A stretch of DNA of 64,000 bases, from the NCBI RefSeq assembly GCF_002224125.1, contig NZ_NCSM01000007.1:437839-501838 (forward strand). Direction: 5' to 3'. Shown piece by piece: positions 1 through 7,529 of the stretch (position 1 is the stretch's first letter; each line of letters starts with the position of its first letter). Made by a program: the position numbers and the translations under genes. The notes beneath the pieces are model-generated. The model was not told the origin of the DNA, did not search any database, and worked only from the letters and a program-made list of their open reading frames with translations. Source of the DNA: Streptomyces sp. NBS 14/10. GTDB taxonomy: Bacteria > Actinomycetota > Actinomycetes > Streptomycetales > Streptomycetaceae.

Positions 1-866
1 GTGACGTTGAGGACCATGCCCGCGTCGCCCTTCCACAGGGCGTCCGCGGAGTCGGTGAAGGTGCCGGTCTTGTAGTTCTTCTGGGCGAGCCCGGCGCCGA
101 GCAGCTTGTCCTTGTAGGTGGTGATGGCCTTGACGACGGTCGGGTCGGTCCATTTGTTCTCGTTCTTGTTGAGCCCGTCCCACCACTGCTTGTCCAGGTC
201 GGTCAGCTGCACCTGGACCTGCCACTGCAGTGGCCACTTGTCGCCGCCCACCTCGTAGAAGGGCGCGGTGCCCGGCACGTTGTCCTTGATGCGGTGGCCG
301 AGGGCGAGCAGGTCCGCGTAGCTCTTGGGGAAGTCCTTCTCGGCGATGCCGGCCTTCTTGAAGACGTCCTTGTTGTAGTAGACGCCGAGCATGGCGGGGC
401 TGGTGACGATGGCGGCGTAGCGCTTGCCGCCGATCACGCCCAGGCTCCGCTCGGTGTCGCCGAGCTTCGCCTCCCAGGGCTCTCCGTCGAGGGTGAGCAG
501 ATTCCGCTGCGGCTGGATGAAGGGGAGGGTGGAGATGCTGGGCTGCCAGAACATCAGGTCCGGCCGGTCGCCCGCGGCGAGCTTGGTCGGCACGTTCTGC
601 TCGTAGAGGTCGGGGATGGGCTGGACGTCGACCTTGGCGCCGGTGGCCTTCTCGAATGCCTCGATGACCTGCTTGGGGGCGTTGACCGTGTTCTGCGCGG
701 TCCACATCGTCAGCTTGACGCCGTCGAGCCGGGCCGTGGGGTCGACCTTCGTCTTGGCCGCGCCGCCGCCGCTGTCATCGCCGCCCGCGGAGGTCGCGTC
801 GCTGCAGGCGGTGGCGGTCAGGGCGGTGGCGCATATCAGGGCGAGGGCGGGGAGGACTCTTCTCAT
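1..866 (-). CDS. ABC transporter sugar-binding lipoprotein (3' end beyond window)
   Basis: Extracellular solute-binding protein of a carbohydrate ABC importer; it would capture sugar outside the membrane and hand it to permeases lying beyond the left edge. The reading frame starts at ATG 866-864 with MRRVLPALALICATALTATAC, a lipoprotein signal peptide with lipobox cysteine at about residue 21. A Gly/Ser/Asp-rich linker and a family-1 binding-protein fold follow (LTMWTAQNT, FEKATGAKVDVQPIPDLYEQ, GVYYNKDVFKKAG). About 288 residues are visible and the C-terminus is missing. It lies downstream of the LacI repressor on the same strand, next to an alpha-galactosidase, so an alpha-galactoside substrate is likely. 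The family call is firm; the substrate is inferred from neighbours. Confidence 0.9.
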   Translation of the reverse strand, partial: MRRVLPALALICATALTATACSDATSAGGDDSGGGAAKTKVDPTARLDGVKLTMWTAQNTVNAPKQVIEAFEKATGAKVDVQPIPDLYEQNVPTKLAAGDRPDLMFWQPSISTLPFIQPQRNLLTLDGEPWEAKLGDTERSLGVIGGKRYAAIVTSPAMLGVYYNKDVFKKAGIAEKDFPKSYADLLALGHRIKDNVPGTAPFYEVGGDKWPLQWQVQVQLTDLDKQWWDGLNKNENKWTDPTVVKAITTYKDKLLGAGLAQKNYKTGTFTDSADALWKGDAGMVLNV

Positions 867-971
867 CGCGGTTCTCTGCCTCACTGCGTCGTCGGAGTGC
901 GGGGGCGGGGCGTACACGGAGTGGGGGGTTACGCGGAGGGATGCGGTGTGGCTCTGAGGGAGGTGTGGCGC

Positions 972-2000
972 TCACCGGGGCGGCGGGCCGGAGCTCTCCC
1001 GGATGATCAGCTCGGGTACGGACACGGGGTGCGGGGCGACCGGCTCGGCCTGTTCGACCAGCCCGTACAGCAGCCCGAAGGCGGCCCGGCCAAGCCCCGT
1101 GAAGTCCAGCCGCACGGTGGTCAGGGAGGGGGTGAGATAAGCGGAGTGCGGCGCGTCGTCGAATCCGGCCACGCTCACCTCGCCGGGGATCGCCCGGCCC
1201 GCCTCGTGCAGCGCGCGGATCACACCGAGTGCCAGATCGTCGTTGCCGCACAGGATCGCGGTGACCGACGGGTCGCGGGCCAGCTTCTGCCCGGCCCGGT
1301 AGCCGCTGGCCGGGTCCCAACTGCCCGCCACCGGGCGCGGCTCGGCCGCCCCGGCCTCGCGCAGCGCGTCCCGCCAGCCCGCGGTGCGCTGGCCGGTGCG
1401 GCGGGTGCTGGAGGGGATCGCGACGTAGTGCACGGTCTCGTGGCCGAGGCCCAGCAGATGGCGGGTGGCGGCGCGGGCCGCCTCCCGGTCGTCGGTCCAC
1501 ACCCAGGGGCGGTGTTCGCCCGGCGGGCTCGCGGGGGTCTCCACCACGCCCACCACCGGCAGTTCCTCGGGGATCGCTGCCAGCGCCCGGACGCCCGCGG
1601 TGTCGTACGCCATCACGATCAGCCCGCCGCCGGCGTCGGCCGCGCGCTGCACCTCGGCGCGTACGGCGGCCTCGTCGGCGGTTTCCAGTACGCCGATCCC
1701 GACCGCGTAGGAGGAGGCGCGGGCGGCCTCCTCGATGCCCTGGAGGGTCGCGGCGTAGCCGTAGTGCATGGTGTTGGCGGTCAGCACGGTCACCGAACGG
1801 GCGCGTCCGCTGGCCAGGGCGAGGGCGGTGGCGCTGCGGCGGAAGCCCAGCTCCTCGATGGCGGCGAGCACGCGCTCGCGGGTCGACGGCTTGACGCTCG
1901 GATGGTTGTTGATCACCCGCGAGACCGTCTGGTACGAGACGCCCGCCGCACTCGCCACATCGCGGATTCCTGGCCGTCTTGTGTGACCGGTCACATTCAT
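972..2000 (-). CDS. LacI-family transcriptional repressor of the alpha-galactoside locus
   Basis: DNA-binding sugar-responsive repressor of 342 aa. The N-terminal LacI helix-turn-helix is at residues 12-31 (IRDVASAAGVSYQTVSRVIN), followed by the hinge and a periplasmic-binding-protein-like effector domain (VTVLTANTMHYGYAATLQG, ILCGNDDLALGVIRAL, VSVAGFDDAP). The frame stays open upstream, but LacI homology begins near this ATG at 2000; a GTG at 1994 is an alternative. It is divergent from the GH36 gene and points toward the binding-lipoprotein gene. Two copies of TGTGACCGGTCACA lie at its start, the inner one covering codons 2-6, which suggests autorepression plus control of the divergent gene. 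Confidence 0.9.
   Translation of the reverse strand: MNVTGHTRRPGIRDVASAAGVSYQTVSRVINNHPSVKPSTRERVLAAIEELGFRRSATALALASGRARSVTVLTANTMHYGYAATLQGIEEAARASSYAVGIGVLETADEAAVRAEVQRAADAGGGLIVMAYDTAGVRALAAIPEELPVVGVVETPASPPGEHRPWVWTDDREAARAATRHLLGLGHETVHYVAIPSSTRRTGQRTAGWRDALREAGAAEPRPVAGSWDPASGYRAGQKLARDPSVTAILCGNDDLALGVIRALHEAGRAIPGEVSVAGFDDAPHSAYLTPSLTTVRLDFTGLGRAAFGLLYGLVEQAEPVAPHPVSVPELIIRESSGPPPR
1982..1995. promoter_or_regulatory. Putative LacI-family operator, copy 1
   Basis: Perfect 14-bp palindrome TGTGACCGGTCACA, with the central CG typical of LacI-family operators. It overlaps codons 2-6 of the divergent LacI gene if the ATG start is right. An identical copy lies 27 bp away. Confidence 0.7.
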
Positions 2001-2008
2001 GCCAGGAT

Positions 2009-2022
2009 TGTGACCGGTCACA
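2009..2022. promoter_or_regulatory. Putative LacI-family operator, copy 2
   Basis: Second perfect copy of TGTGACCGGTCACA. It lies between the LacI start and the alpha-galactosidase start, 58 bp before the TTG of the latter. Two identical palindromes 27 bp apart in a divergent promoter region suggest cooperative binding of the adjacent repressor. Confidence 0.7.
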
Positions 2023-2079
2023 TAGGGGTCGTCAAGAGAACGCAACGAGGAATCACGAGGCGGACCAGGAGGGGACACG

Positions 2080-4299
2080 TTGACCGATACGGCATCCGAC
2101 ACGACATCCGAGGCGGCATCCGAGGCGAGGGCAGGCGGCGCCCGGGACACGTTCACTTGGGGCCACGCGCGGCTCACGGCCCGCTTCGCGACGGGCCCCG
2201 ACGGGGTGGTGCGGCTCGTACGGCTGACGATTCCGGACGACAGCGGGCCCGGTATCGACGCCCCCGACAGCGCCCCGCTGCCGCTCGTCGAAGTGCTGGC
2301 CCTCGGCCACGGCAGCGAGTGGTCCGGGCAGCGCGGCATCGAGACCGCGCTGGGCGCCCGGCTGCGCTACCGGGGCCACCAGGCTGTACAAGACATGCGG
2401 GGCAGCCAGGGCTGGCACCGGCTGACGTTCGACCTCCACGACCCGGACACCGGCCTGACCGCCGAGGTCCGGCTGTCCTCCCCCGACGGGCTGCCGGTGC
2501 TGCGCGGCGAGGTCCGGCTCAGCAACGAGGGCAGCGCCCCGCTGACCGTTCAGGCCGTCACCAGCCTCACCCTCGGCGGGCTCCCCTCCCCCGACGCGCT
2601 CGATGTGCACCTGGCCCGCAACGACTGGCTCGCCGAATGCCGTTGGGCGAGCGAACCCCTGCGCACCCGGATCGTCGACCTCAGCCGGGACGCCCACCAG
2701 CACGACAGCCGCGCCGCCCTCGCCCTCCACAGCCGCGGCGGCTGGCCGTCCGACGGCCATCTGCCCATGGGCGCGCTGACCGACCGCACCACCGGCGACG
2801 CATGGGTGTGGCAGATCGAGTCGCCGACCGGCTGGCGGTGGGAGACCGGGGAGCGGGCTCACGGTACGTACGCCGCGCTCCACGGGCCGACCGACGCCGA
2901 GCACCAGTGGCGCGAACACCTCGCCCCCGGGGAGTCGTTCACCACCGTCCCCGCCGCGCTGGCGCTCACCCGGGGCGGTGGCCTCGATACGGCCCTGGCC
3001 CATCTCACCGCCTACCGCCGCGCCACCCGCCGGCCGCACCCGGACCACACCACCCTGCCCGTGGTGTTCAACGACTACATGAACACCCTCATGGGCGACC
3101 CCACCACCGAGCGCCTGCTGCCGCTGATCGACGCCGCCGCCGAGGCCGGGGCGGAGTACTTCTGCATCGACTCCGGCTGGTACGACGACGACGCGCAGGG
3201 CTGGTGGGACAGCGTCGGCGCCTGGCAGCCCTCGGCCCGCCGCTTCCCCGGCGGCGGCATCCAGGCCGTACTTGACCACATCCGCTCCCGCGGCATGGTC
3301 CCCGGGCTGTGGCTGGAGCCGGAGGTCGTCGGCGTACGCAGCCCGGTCGCCACTGAACTGCCACACGACGCCTTCTTCCAGCGCGACGGGGTCCGCCTCG
3401 TCGAACACGGCCGCCACCACCTCGATCTGCGCCACCCGGCCGCCCGCGCCCACCTCGACAAGACCATCGACCGCATCGTCGGCGAATGGGGCGTCGGCTA
3501 CCTCAAGCTCGACTACAACATCAGCATCGCCCCGGGCACCGACTGGCACCCCGAAACCGGCGAGACCGGCCGCCGCACCGCCCCCGGCGCGGGCCTCCTC
3601 GCCCACGCCCGCGCCTACCAGGACTGGCTGGCCGCCGCGCTCGACCGCCACCCCGGGCTCGTCATCGAGAACTGCGCCTCGGGCGGGATGCGCATGGACT
3701 GGTCCTCGGTGGCCCTCACCCAGCTCCAGTCCACCAGCGACCAGCAGGACCCGCTCCGCTACCCGCCCATCGCCGCCTCGGCGCCCACGGCGGTGCCACC
3801 GGAGCAGGGCGCCGTGTGGGCCTATCCGCAGCCCGAATTCACCGACGACGAGATCGACTTCGCCCTCGCGGGCGCCCTGCTGGGCCGCGTCCACCTCTCC
3901 GGCCACCTCGACCGGATGTCACCGCGACAGCTGGCCCGGGTGCAGTGGGCTGTCGCGACGTACCGGCGGCTGCGGGGCGATCTGGTCACGGGGGTGCCGT
4001 TCTGGCCGCTGGGGCTGCCGGGATGGGACGACGCCTGGGTGGCGCTGGGGGTGCGCAGCGGTGAGACGGCCTATGTGACGGTGTGGCGCCGGGAGGGCGG
4101 CCCGGCCGAGTGCACGCTGCCGCTGGGGTATTTGGCGGGCCGTTGGACAGAGGCCGAGTTGCTACACCCGGCCGCCGCGTCGGGCGCCGAGGCACGGTGG
4201 GACGCGGGGCGGGGCGAGTTGACCGTGGCGCTGCCGCGTACGCCGATGGCCCTGCTGGTCCGACTGACCCCCGCCGGCCCCGCCGACCAGGCCGTGTGA
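2080..4299 (+). CDS. Alpha-galactosidase, glycoside hydrolase family 36
   Basis: Cytoplasmic retaining alpha-galactosidase of 739 aa, releasing terminal alpha-D-galactose from melibiose/raffinose-type sugars. No signal peptide is present, so it acts on imported oligosaccharide. An N-terminal beta-sandwich precedes the TIM barrel, which has the signatures NDYMNTLMGDPT, CIDSGWYDDD, GLWLEPEVVG, the nucleophile in YLKLDYN (Asp478) and the acid/base in CASGGMRMDWSS (Asp540). The start is TTG 2080, placed by the Shine-Dalgarno CCAGGAGGGG at 2065-2074. It is divergent from the LacI repressor with twin operators between, and probably co-regulated with the binding lipoprotein. Confidence 0.92.
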   Translation: MTDTASDTTSEAASEARAGGARDTFTWGHARLTARFATGPDGVVRLVRLTIPDDSGPGIDAPDSAPLPLVEVLALGHGSEWSGQRGIETALGARLRYRGHQAVQDMRGSQGWHRLTFDLHDPDTGLTAEVRLSSPDGLPVLRGEVRLSNEGSAPLTVQAVTSLTLGGLPSPDALDVHLARNDWLAECRWASEPLRTRIVDLSRDAHQHDSRAALALHSRGGWPSDGHLPMGALTDRTTGDAWVWQIESPTGWRWETGERAHGTYAALHGPTDAEHQWREHLAPGESFTTVPAALALTRGGGLDTALAHLTAYRRATRRPHPDHTTLPVVFNDYMNTLMGDPTTERLLPLIDAAAEAGAEYFCIDSGWYDDDAQGWWDSVGAWQPSARRFPGGGIQAVLDHIRSRGMVPGLWLEPEVVGVRSPVATELPHDAFFQRDGVRLVEHGRHHLDLRHPAARAHLDKTIDRIVGEWGVGYLKLDYNISIAPGTDWHPETGETGRRTAPGAGLLAHARAYQDWLAAALDRHPGLVIENCASGGMRMDWSSVALTQLQSTSDQQDPLRYPPIAASAPTAVPPEQGAVWAYPQPEFTDDEIDFALAGALLGRVHLSGHLDRMSPRQLARVQWAVATYRRLRGDLVTGVPFWPLGLPGWDDAWVALGVRSGETAYVTVWRREGGPAECTLPLGYLAGRWTEAELLHPAAASGAEARWDAGRGELTVALPRTPMALLVRLTPAGPADQAV

Positions 4300-4382
4300 G
4301 GCGTCAGCCGTGGGCGGTACCGCCTCTCCCTCCACCCCTTCTCAAAAAGACCCTTGATGCAGTACTTCCAGCACAGTGACGG

Positions 4383-4583
4383 ATGCAGTTTCTTTCCCGC
4401 AGTCAGCGGCCCGAGCGCGCCGCCCTCGACATGACCGACTCAGTCACCGTCATGGTGACCTACCGCATCACCGAGGACGCAGACGGCCGCGTACTCCTGT
4501 TGGAGGAGTTGCGGGTGAACGCGGGCACCGCTGCGTTGGCTTTCCGCATCGCTCCGACGACACCCGAGCGCTGTTGCGTCTAG
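4383..4583 (+). CDS. Short ORF, unrecognised; possibly a gene fragment
   Basis: A 66-codon frame; a shorter start at ATG 4431 gives MTDSVTVMVTYRITEDADGR and about 50 residues. The middle has protein-like periodicity (TYRITEDADGRVLLLEELR) that resembles the last strands of a small ligand-binding domain, but I cannot name the family. No good ribosome site is seen at either ATG. It sits alone between the alpha-galactosidase and module A and may be the 3' remnant of a larger gene. Confidence 0.3.
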   Translation: MQFLSRSQRPERAALDMTDSVTVMVTYRITEDADGRVLLLEELRVNAGTAALAFRIAPTTPERCCV

Positions 4584-4723
4584 ATCTTCTGTACTTCCTC
4601 AAGGGCGCGCCTGCGGCGCGCCGGTCCGCCGGTCGGCCGGGGCGCTCGGGCGAGCTGCGGCCTGACGGCCGGTCTCGCCCGGCGCCCCGCCGCCCTGCTC
4701 CCTCGGCACTCCTTGAGCATACG

Positions 4724-4747
4724 AAGCCCCCGCAACCGCAGGGGCTT
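4724..4747. terminator. Bidirectional terminator-like hairpin
   Basis: AAGCCCC and GGGGCTT form a 7-bp stem, extended by GC pairs around the inner AACC loop and followed by TTTC. The rest of 4584-5023 is G+C-rich with several inverted repeats (for example GGCGCGCCTGCGGCGCGCC near 4605) and no convincing gene. Confidence 0.5.
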
Positions 4748-5023
4748 TCGTCGTCACGCGGCAGCCACTATCGGGCTGCCATCACCGCAGGCACTCCAAC
4801 GGCCGCAGGCCGGCAGCCCGCAGTGCGCGGCACCAGGTCCAAGCGTCGTCACCTCGGCGCGGTGGTACAAGGGGCCTGAAAGCGGCCCCTTGACCCCGCA
4901 CTCGGTAGCACCCTCCAGCGCGAATGCGGGCATCGTCCCGATTGCTCGCCGTGCGCGCCGGAGGGCACTACCGCCTGTTGGTCGGCTGATGCCGGATGGG
5001 GTACGGGCAGGCTGAGGCAGGCC

Positions 5024-5299
5024 TCAGTACCGCTGTCGGCCGCCGGAATAGTGGATCGGCTGACGGCACTCCGGAGCATCATCAGGCACAGGCTCATCGC
5101 CCAGCACGTAGCACAAGGCCGCGTGCAGTCGCTCCGCCTCCGCCACCGTCAGCACCAGCGATGTGAGGGCGACGTGCTGCCCGGAGCGGACGACCTGAAG
5201 CGGCAGCGCCAGGTAGCCGTCCCGCTCACGGCGCAGACCACGCCCCGGAACAGGCCCGACCTGCCATCCCCCTGACGCACCTGATTGGGCTCGGCTCAT
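5024..5299 (-). CDS. Small conserved hypothetical protein, module A gene 3
   Basis: 91-aa protein of unknown function. Its C-terminal half (LHAALCYVLGDEPVPDDAPE then a GGRQRY end) is very similar to the 83-aa protein at 8838-9089, so the family is real and present twice here. No signal peptide or membrane segment is seen. Its ATG (5299-5297) overlaps the TGA of the upstream 115-aa gene as ATGA, indicating translational coupling. It is the last gene of a three-gene minus-strand operon divergent from an XRE regulator. No known domain is recognised. Confidence 0.75.
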   Translation of the reverse strand: MSRAQSGASGGWQVGPVPGRGLRRERDGYLALPLQVVRSGQHVALTSLVLTVAEAERLHAALCYVLGDEPVPDDAPECRQPIHYSGGRQRY

Positions 5300-5643
5300 T
5301 CGCGCGCGCCCTTCTCAGACTCCGGAGCGCCGTCCGGGCCCTCATACGGCTCACCGTCGGCGCAGGAAGGCAGCCGTTCACCCCGACTCTCGGCGACCCG
5401 CAACGCGTCGCCCAGCGCCTCACGCAGGGACTTGGCGAGGAACCTCAGTTCCCTCTTGCTCAACTTGTGATCGCCCAGCATCTCGCCCGAATAACCGAAG
5501 AGTTCGACGCCCGCCTTCAGCTGCGCGGCCTCCATCTCATCGGCGAGCCTCGACAAACGACCGTCACCATCGTCATCCGTCACCAGATAGCAGCGCTTCC
5601 CGGCCGAGTCCGGCCACGGCAGCAGACGAGGCCGGGCACTCAT
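5296..5643 (-). CDS. Small conserved hypothetical protein, module A gene 2
   Basis: 115-aa protein, acidic toward the C-terminus. Features: YLVTDDDGDGRLSRLADEME, a helical centre (KRELRFLAKSLREALGDALR), then a charged tail rich in Glu/Gly/Pro. No membrane segment is visible and the function is unknown. It overlaps both neighbours by 4 nt: its start ATG 5643-5641 lies in the stop of the 89-aa gene and its stop lies in the start of the 91-aa gene. A truncated equivalent appears to precede the paralogous 83-aa gene at 9086-9196. Confidence 0.72.
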   Translation of the reverse strand: MSARPRLLPWPDSAGKRCYLVTDDDGDGRLSRLADEMEAAQLKAGVELFGYSGEMLGDHKLSKRELRFLAKSLREALGDALRVAESRGERLPSCADGEPYEGPDGAPESEKGARE

Positions 5644-5909
5644 GTCGCCACCGCCCTCGCGCCGCGCCCAGCGGTCCGACGCTGCCGCTGCCGCTCATGA
5701 GCGACCACGTACGGCCGGACGAGACCCGTCCCCGAGGCGTCCGGGCCATCCGGCACCCACACGTGTGCCAAGGGGACACCCGCCAGGCGGACCGTCGGGG
5801 TATCCAGACGCCGGACGACTGGCCGGATTCCTGCGGCCCGATGCCGCCCTGGAGCAGGCAGCAACAGCTCTAACAACCATTCCACGAAACGGGCGGTAGT
5901 CTTCCGCAC
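5640..5909 (-). CDS. Small conserved hypothetical protein, module A gene 1
   Basis: 89-aa protein starting at GTG 5909, chosen because AAGGAG lies about 8 nt upstream. The N-terminus (ARFVEWLLELLLPAPGRHRA) is an amphipathic or membrane-peripheral helix followed by a basic patch. The C-terminus carries LVRPYVVAHERQRQRR. The same N- and C-terminal pattern recurs in the 95-aa protein at 44798-45085 (LEWLLQLLLPAPGRHRAAD, VGLYVVEYERQRA), defining a paralogous family. It leads the module A operon and is preceded by a hairpin at 5939-5968 also found before the paralog. Function unknown. Confidence 0.75.
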   Translation of the reverse strand: MRKTTARFVEWLLELLLPAPGRHRAAGIRPVVRRLDTPTVRLAGVPLAHVWVPDGPDASGTGLVRPYVVAHERQRQRRTAGRGARAVAT

Positions 5910-5938
5910 GTTGACGCTCCTTCACAGCGTTGACCGTG

Positions 5939-5968
5939 CTCCCGGGCCGCCCTCAGCGGTCGCGGGAG
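5939..5968 (-). ncRNA. Leader hairpin upstream of module A (5' UTR structure)
   Basis: On the minus strand, CTCCCG pairs with CGGGAG around a G+C-rich 18-nt loop that begins GCGACC, 29 nt upstream of the GTG at 5909. The module C leader has CCCCCG/CGGGGG in the same position and sequence context (GAC-YCCCGCGAC). One pair therefore changes on both sides between the copies, which supports selection on structure. On the plus strand the same stem is followed by TCTTTTT, so a terminator role is an alternative. Confidence 0.45.
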
Positions 5969-6028
5969 TCTTTTTCGGGATCATCGCGCTGTGATCAGGA
6001 CGTAGGAACCTCCCCCAAACCCCACTTC

Positions 6029-6069
6029 GGGACGTCCCGCGTCGGGTAAAACGTCCCTAGTGCCGTCCC
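6029..6069 (+). promoter_or_regulatory. Putative operator/promoter cluster of the XRE-Nudix pair
   Basis: Contains the perfect palindrome GGGACGTCCC (6029-6038) and further CGTCCC units at 6052-6057 and 6064-6069, just before the XRE gene. These are candidate binding sites for the XRE protein or another regulator. Confidence 0.45.
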
Positions 6070-6090
6070 GACATGTGGGGAGAGACTCAG

Positions 6091-6834
6091 GTGCCGAACG
6101 AGAGGCTACGAGCCGTCATGGCAGCCGGAGGCTGGACGTACGCCACCTTCGCGGAAAAGGTCGAGGTAGACCCCAAATCCGTCGAACGATGGGTCAACCT
6201 CAACCGCACGCCGCGTCGCACCACGGCCATGCTGGCAGCGGAAACGTTGGGAGAAGACGTGCACGCCCTATGGCCAGCGCTCCGCCAAGCGCGCCCCGCC
6301 CGCGCGATCAGCCCCGAACTCGTGGCGCTCTACGACCAGCGCGCGGACATCCCCGTGTCCACGTTCGTGGACATGCTGACGCAGGCCCGCGAACGAATCG
6401 ACGTGCTCGTGTACGCCGCCGTCTTCCTGCACGAGGCGTACCTCCGCCTCAACGACCTTCTACGGGAGCGAGCCGCCGAAGGCTGCACTGTGCGTATCGC
6501 GCTCGGCGACGCTGACAGCCCCAACGTCCAGCAGCGAGGCCAGGAAGAGAAGTTCGGCCACGGCATCGAGTCACGCTGCAGACTCGCCCTCATGCACTAC
6601 CGCCCGCTCATCGGCACCCCGGGCATCGAGGTCCGGACCCACGGAACCACCCTTTACAACTCGCTGTACCGCGCGGACGACCAAGTCATGGTGAATGCCC
6701 ACGTCTGGGGCGTGAACGCGTACGGCGCGCCGGTCTGGCACCTGCGCCGACACGGCGAAGGCGGCATGTTCGACACCTACGCCCAGAGCTTCGATGCCGT
6801 GTGGGCGACAGCGACGCCCGCACACGAGGGGTGA
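6091..6834 (+). CDS. XRE-family regulator with phospholipase D-like C-terminal fold
   Basis: 247-aa protein. The N-terminal helix-turn-helix spans about residues 1-60 (NERLRAVMAAGGWTYATFAE, DPKSVERWVNLNRTPRR). The C-terminal two thirds resemble the PLD-like module seen after such HTHs (RIDVLVYAAVFLHEAYLRLN, TLYNSLYRADDQVMVNAHVW), without a clear HxKxxxxD catalytic motif, so a sensing role is more likely than hydrolysis. GTG 6091 is preferred over ATG 6073 because GGGGAGAG lies correctly before it. It is followed 2 nt after its stop by a Nudix gene and is divergent from module A. Confidence 0.8.
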   Translation: MPNERLRAVMAAGGWTYATFAEKVEVDPKSVERWVNLNRTPRRTTAMLAAETLGEDVHALWPALRQARPARAISPELVALYDQRADIPVSTFVDMLTQARERIDVLVYAAVFLHEAYLRLNDLLRERAAEGCTVRIALGDADSPNVQQRGQEEKFGHGIESRCRLALMHYRPLIGTPGIEVRTHGTTLYNSLYRADDQVMVNAHVWGVNAYGAPVWHLRRHGEGGMFDTYAQSFDAVWATATPAHEG

Positions 6835-6836
6835 CC

Positions 6837-7307
6837 ATGGCTCGGACCGAGTACTACGACGATCCGGACGCCCCCGAGCCGAACAGCTTGGTTGTCGCCG
6901 CGTCCGCTGTCGTCACCGACGAAACCGGCCGCATACTGCTCCAGCGCCGCCAAGACAACGATCTTTGGGCACTGCCCGGCGGCGGTATGGAGATGACCGA
7001 CTCCCTTCCGGGAACGGCGGTCCGCGAGGTCAAGGAAGAGACAGGACTGGACGTAGAGATCACCGGACTTGTCGGCACCTACACCGACCCGCGTCACGTC
7101 ATCGCCTACACGGATGGCGAGGTCCGCCGACAGTTCAACGTCTGCTTCACCGCCCGCGTCGTCGGCGGCCAACTCGCGATCTCCGACGAGTCCACGGAAC
7201 TACGCTTCGTCCCGCCGGAGGAACTTGCCGATCTGCCCATGCACCACACGCAGCGGCTCCGACTCCGCCACTTCCTGGAACACCGCGACCGGCCGTATCT
7301 CGGCTGA
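6837..7307 (+). CDS. Nudix hydrolase
   Basis: 156-aa Nudix-fold protein, expected to hydrolyse a nucleoside diphosphate linked to another group; the substrate is not predictable. The Nudix box is GGMEMTDSLPGTAVREVKEE, with Asp where the first conserved Glu usually stands and the REVKEETG part intact. Start ATG 6837 follows the XRE stop within 3 nt (an alternative GTG 6831 overlaps it), so the two are co-transcribed and probably coupled. A rho-independent terminator follows at 7434-7460. Confidence 0.88.
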   Translation: MARTEYYDDPDAPEPNSLVVAASAVVTDETGRILLQRRQDNDLWALPGGGMEMTDSLPGTAVREVKEETGLDVEITGLVGTYTDPRHVIAYTDGEVRRQFNVCFTARVVGGQLAISDESTELRFVPPEELADLPMHHTQRLRLRHFLEHRDRPYLG

Positions 7308-7433
7308 CCACGTGAACATCGGGACAGGTCCCGTCGCCGCAAGTCAGGGTGATCTCGGCGCATCGCGAAGGCATGCTTCCGAGGCAAACGCGCAGGTCAC
7401 AACACGCCAAAGAAACTGCATTCATCAGGGTAT

Positions 7434-7460
7434 TGCTTGATGCAGAGCAAGCATTTTTTT
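7434..7460 (+). terminator. Rho-independent terminator after the XRE-Nudix pair
   Basis: TGCTTG, an 8-nt loop, then CAAGCA, followed by seven T residues (7454-7460). This is a classical intrinsic terminator, unusual in such G+C-rich DNA, and ends the plus-strand operon before the convergent gene at 7530. Confidence 0.8.
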
Positions 7461-7529
7461 GAGAGGGGGTGGGGGGGGGAGGCTCCGAACCGGACCGACG
7501 TTCAACGCGTCAGCCGGCCGGCCGACGAG

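Noticed and set aside
294..3275. Very long plus-strand open frame across the LacI and alpha-galactosidase genes
   Set aside because: It is antisense or out of frame to well-supported genes and composed of Arg/Gly/Ala/Pro-rich shadow sequence, as expected in high-G+C DNA.
4383..4583. C-terminus of a GntR/UTRA regulator
   Set aside because: The fragment is too short to assign; no HTH or other UTRA motif lies upstream.
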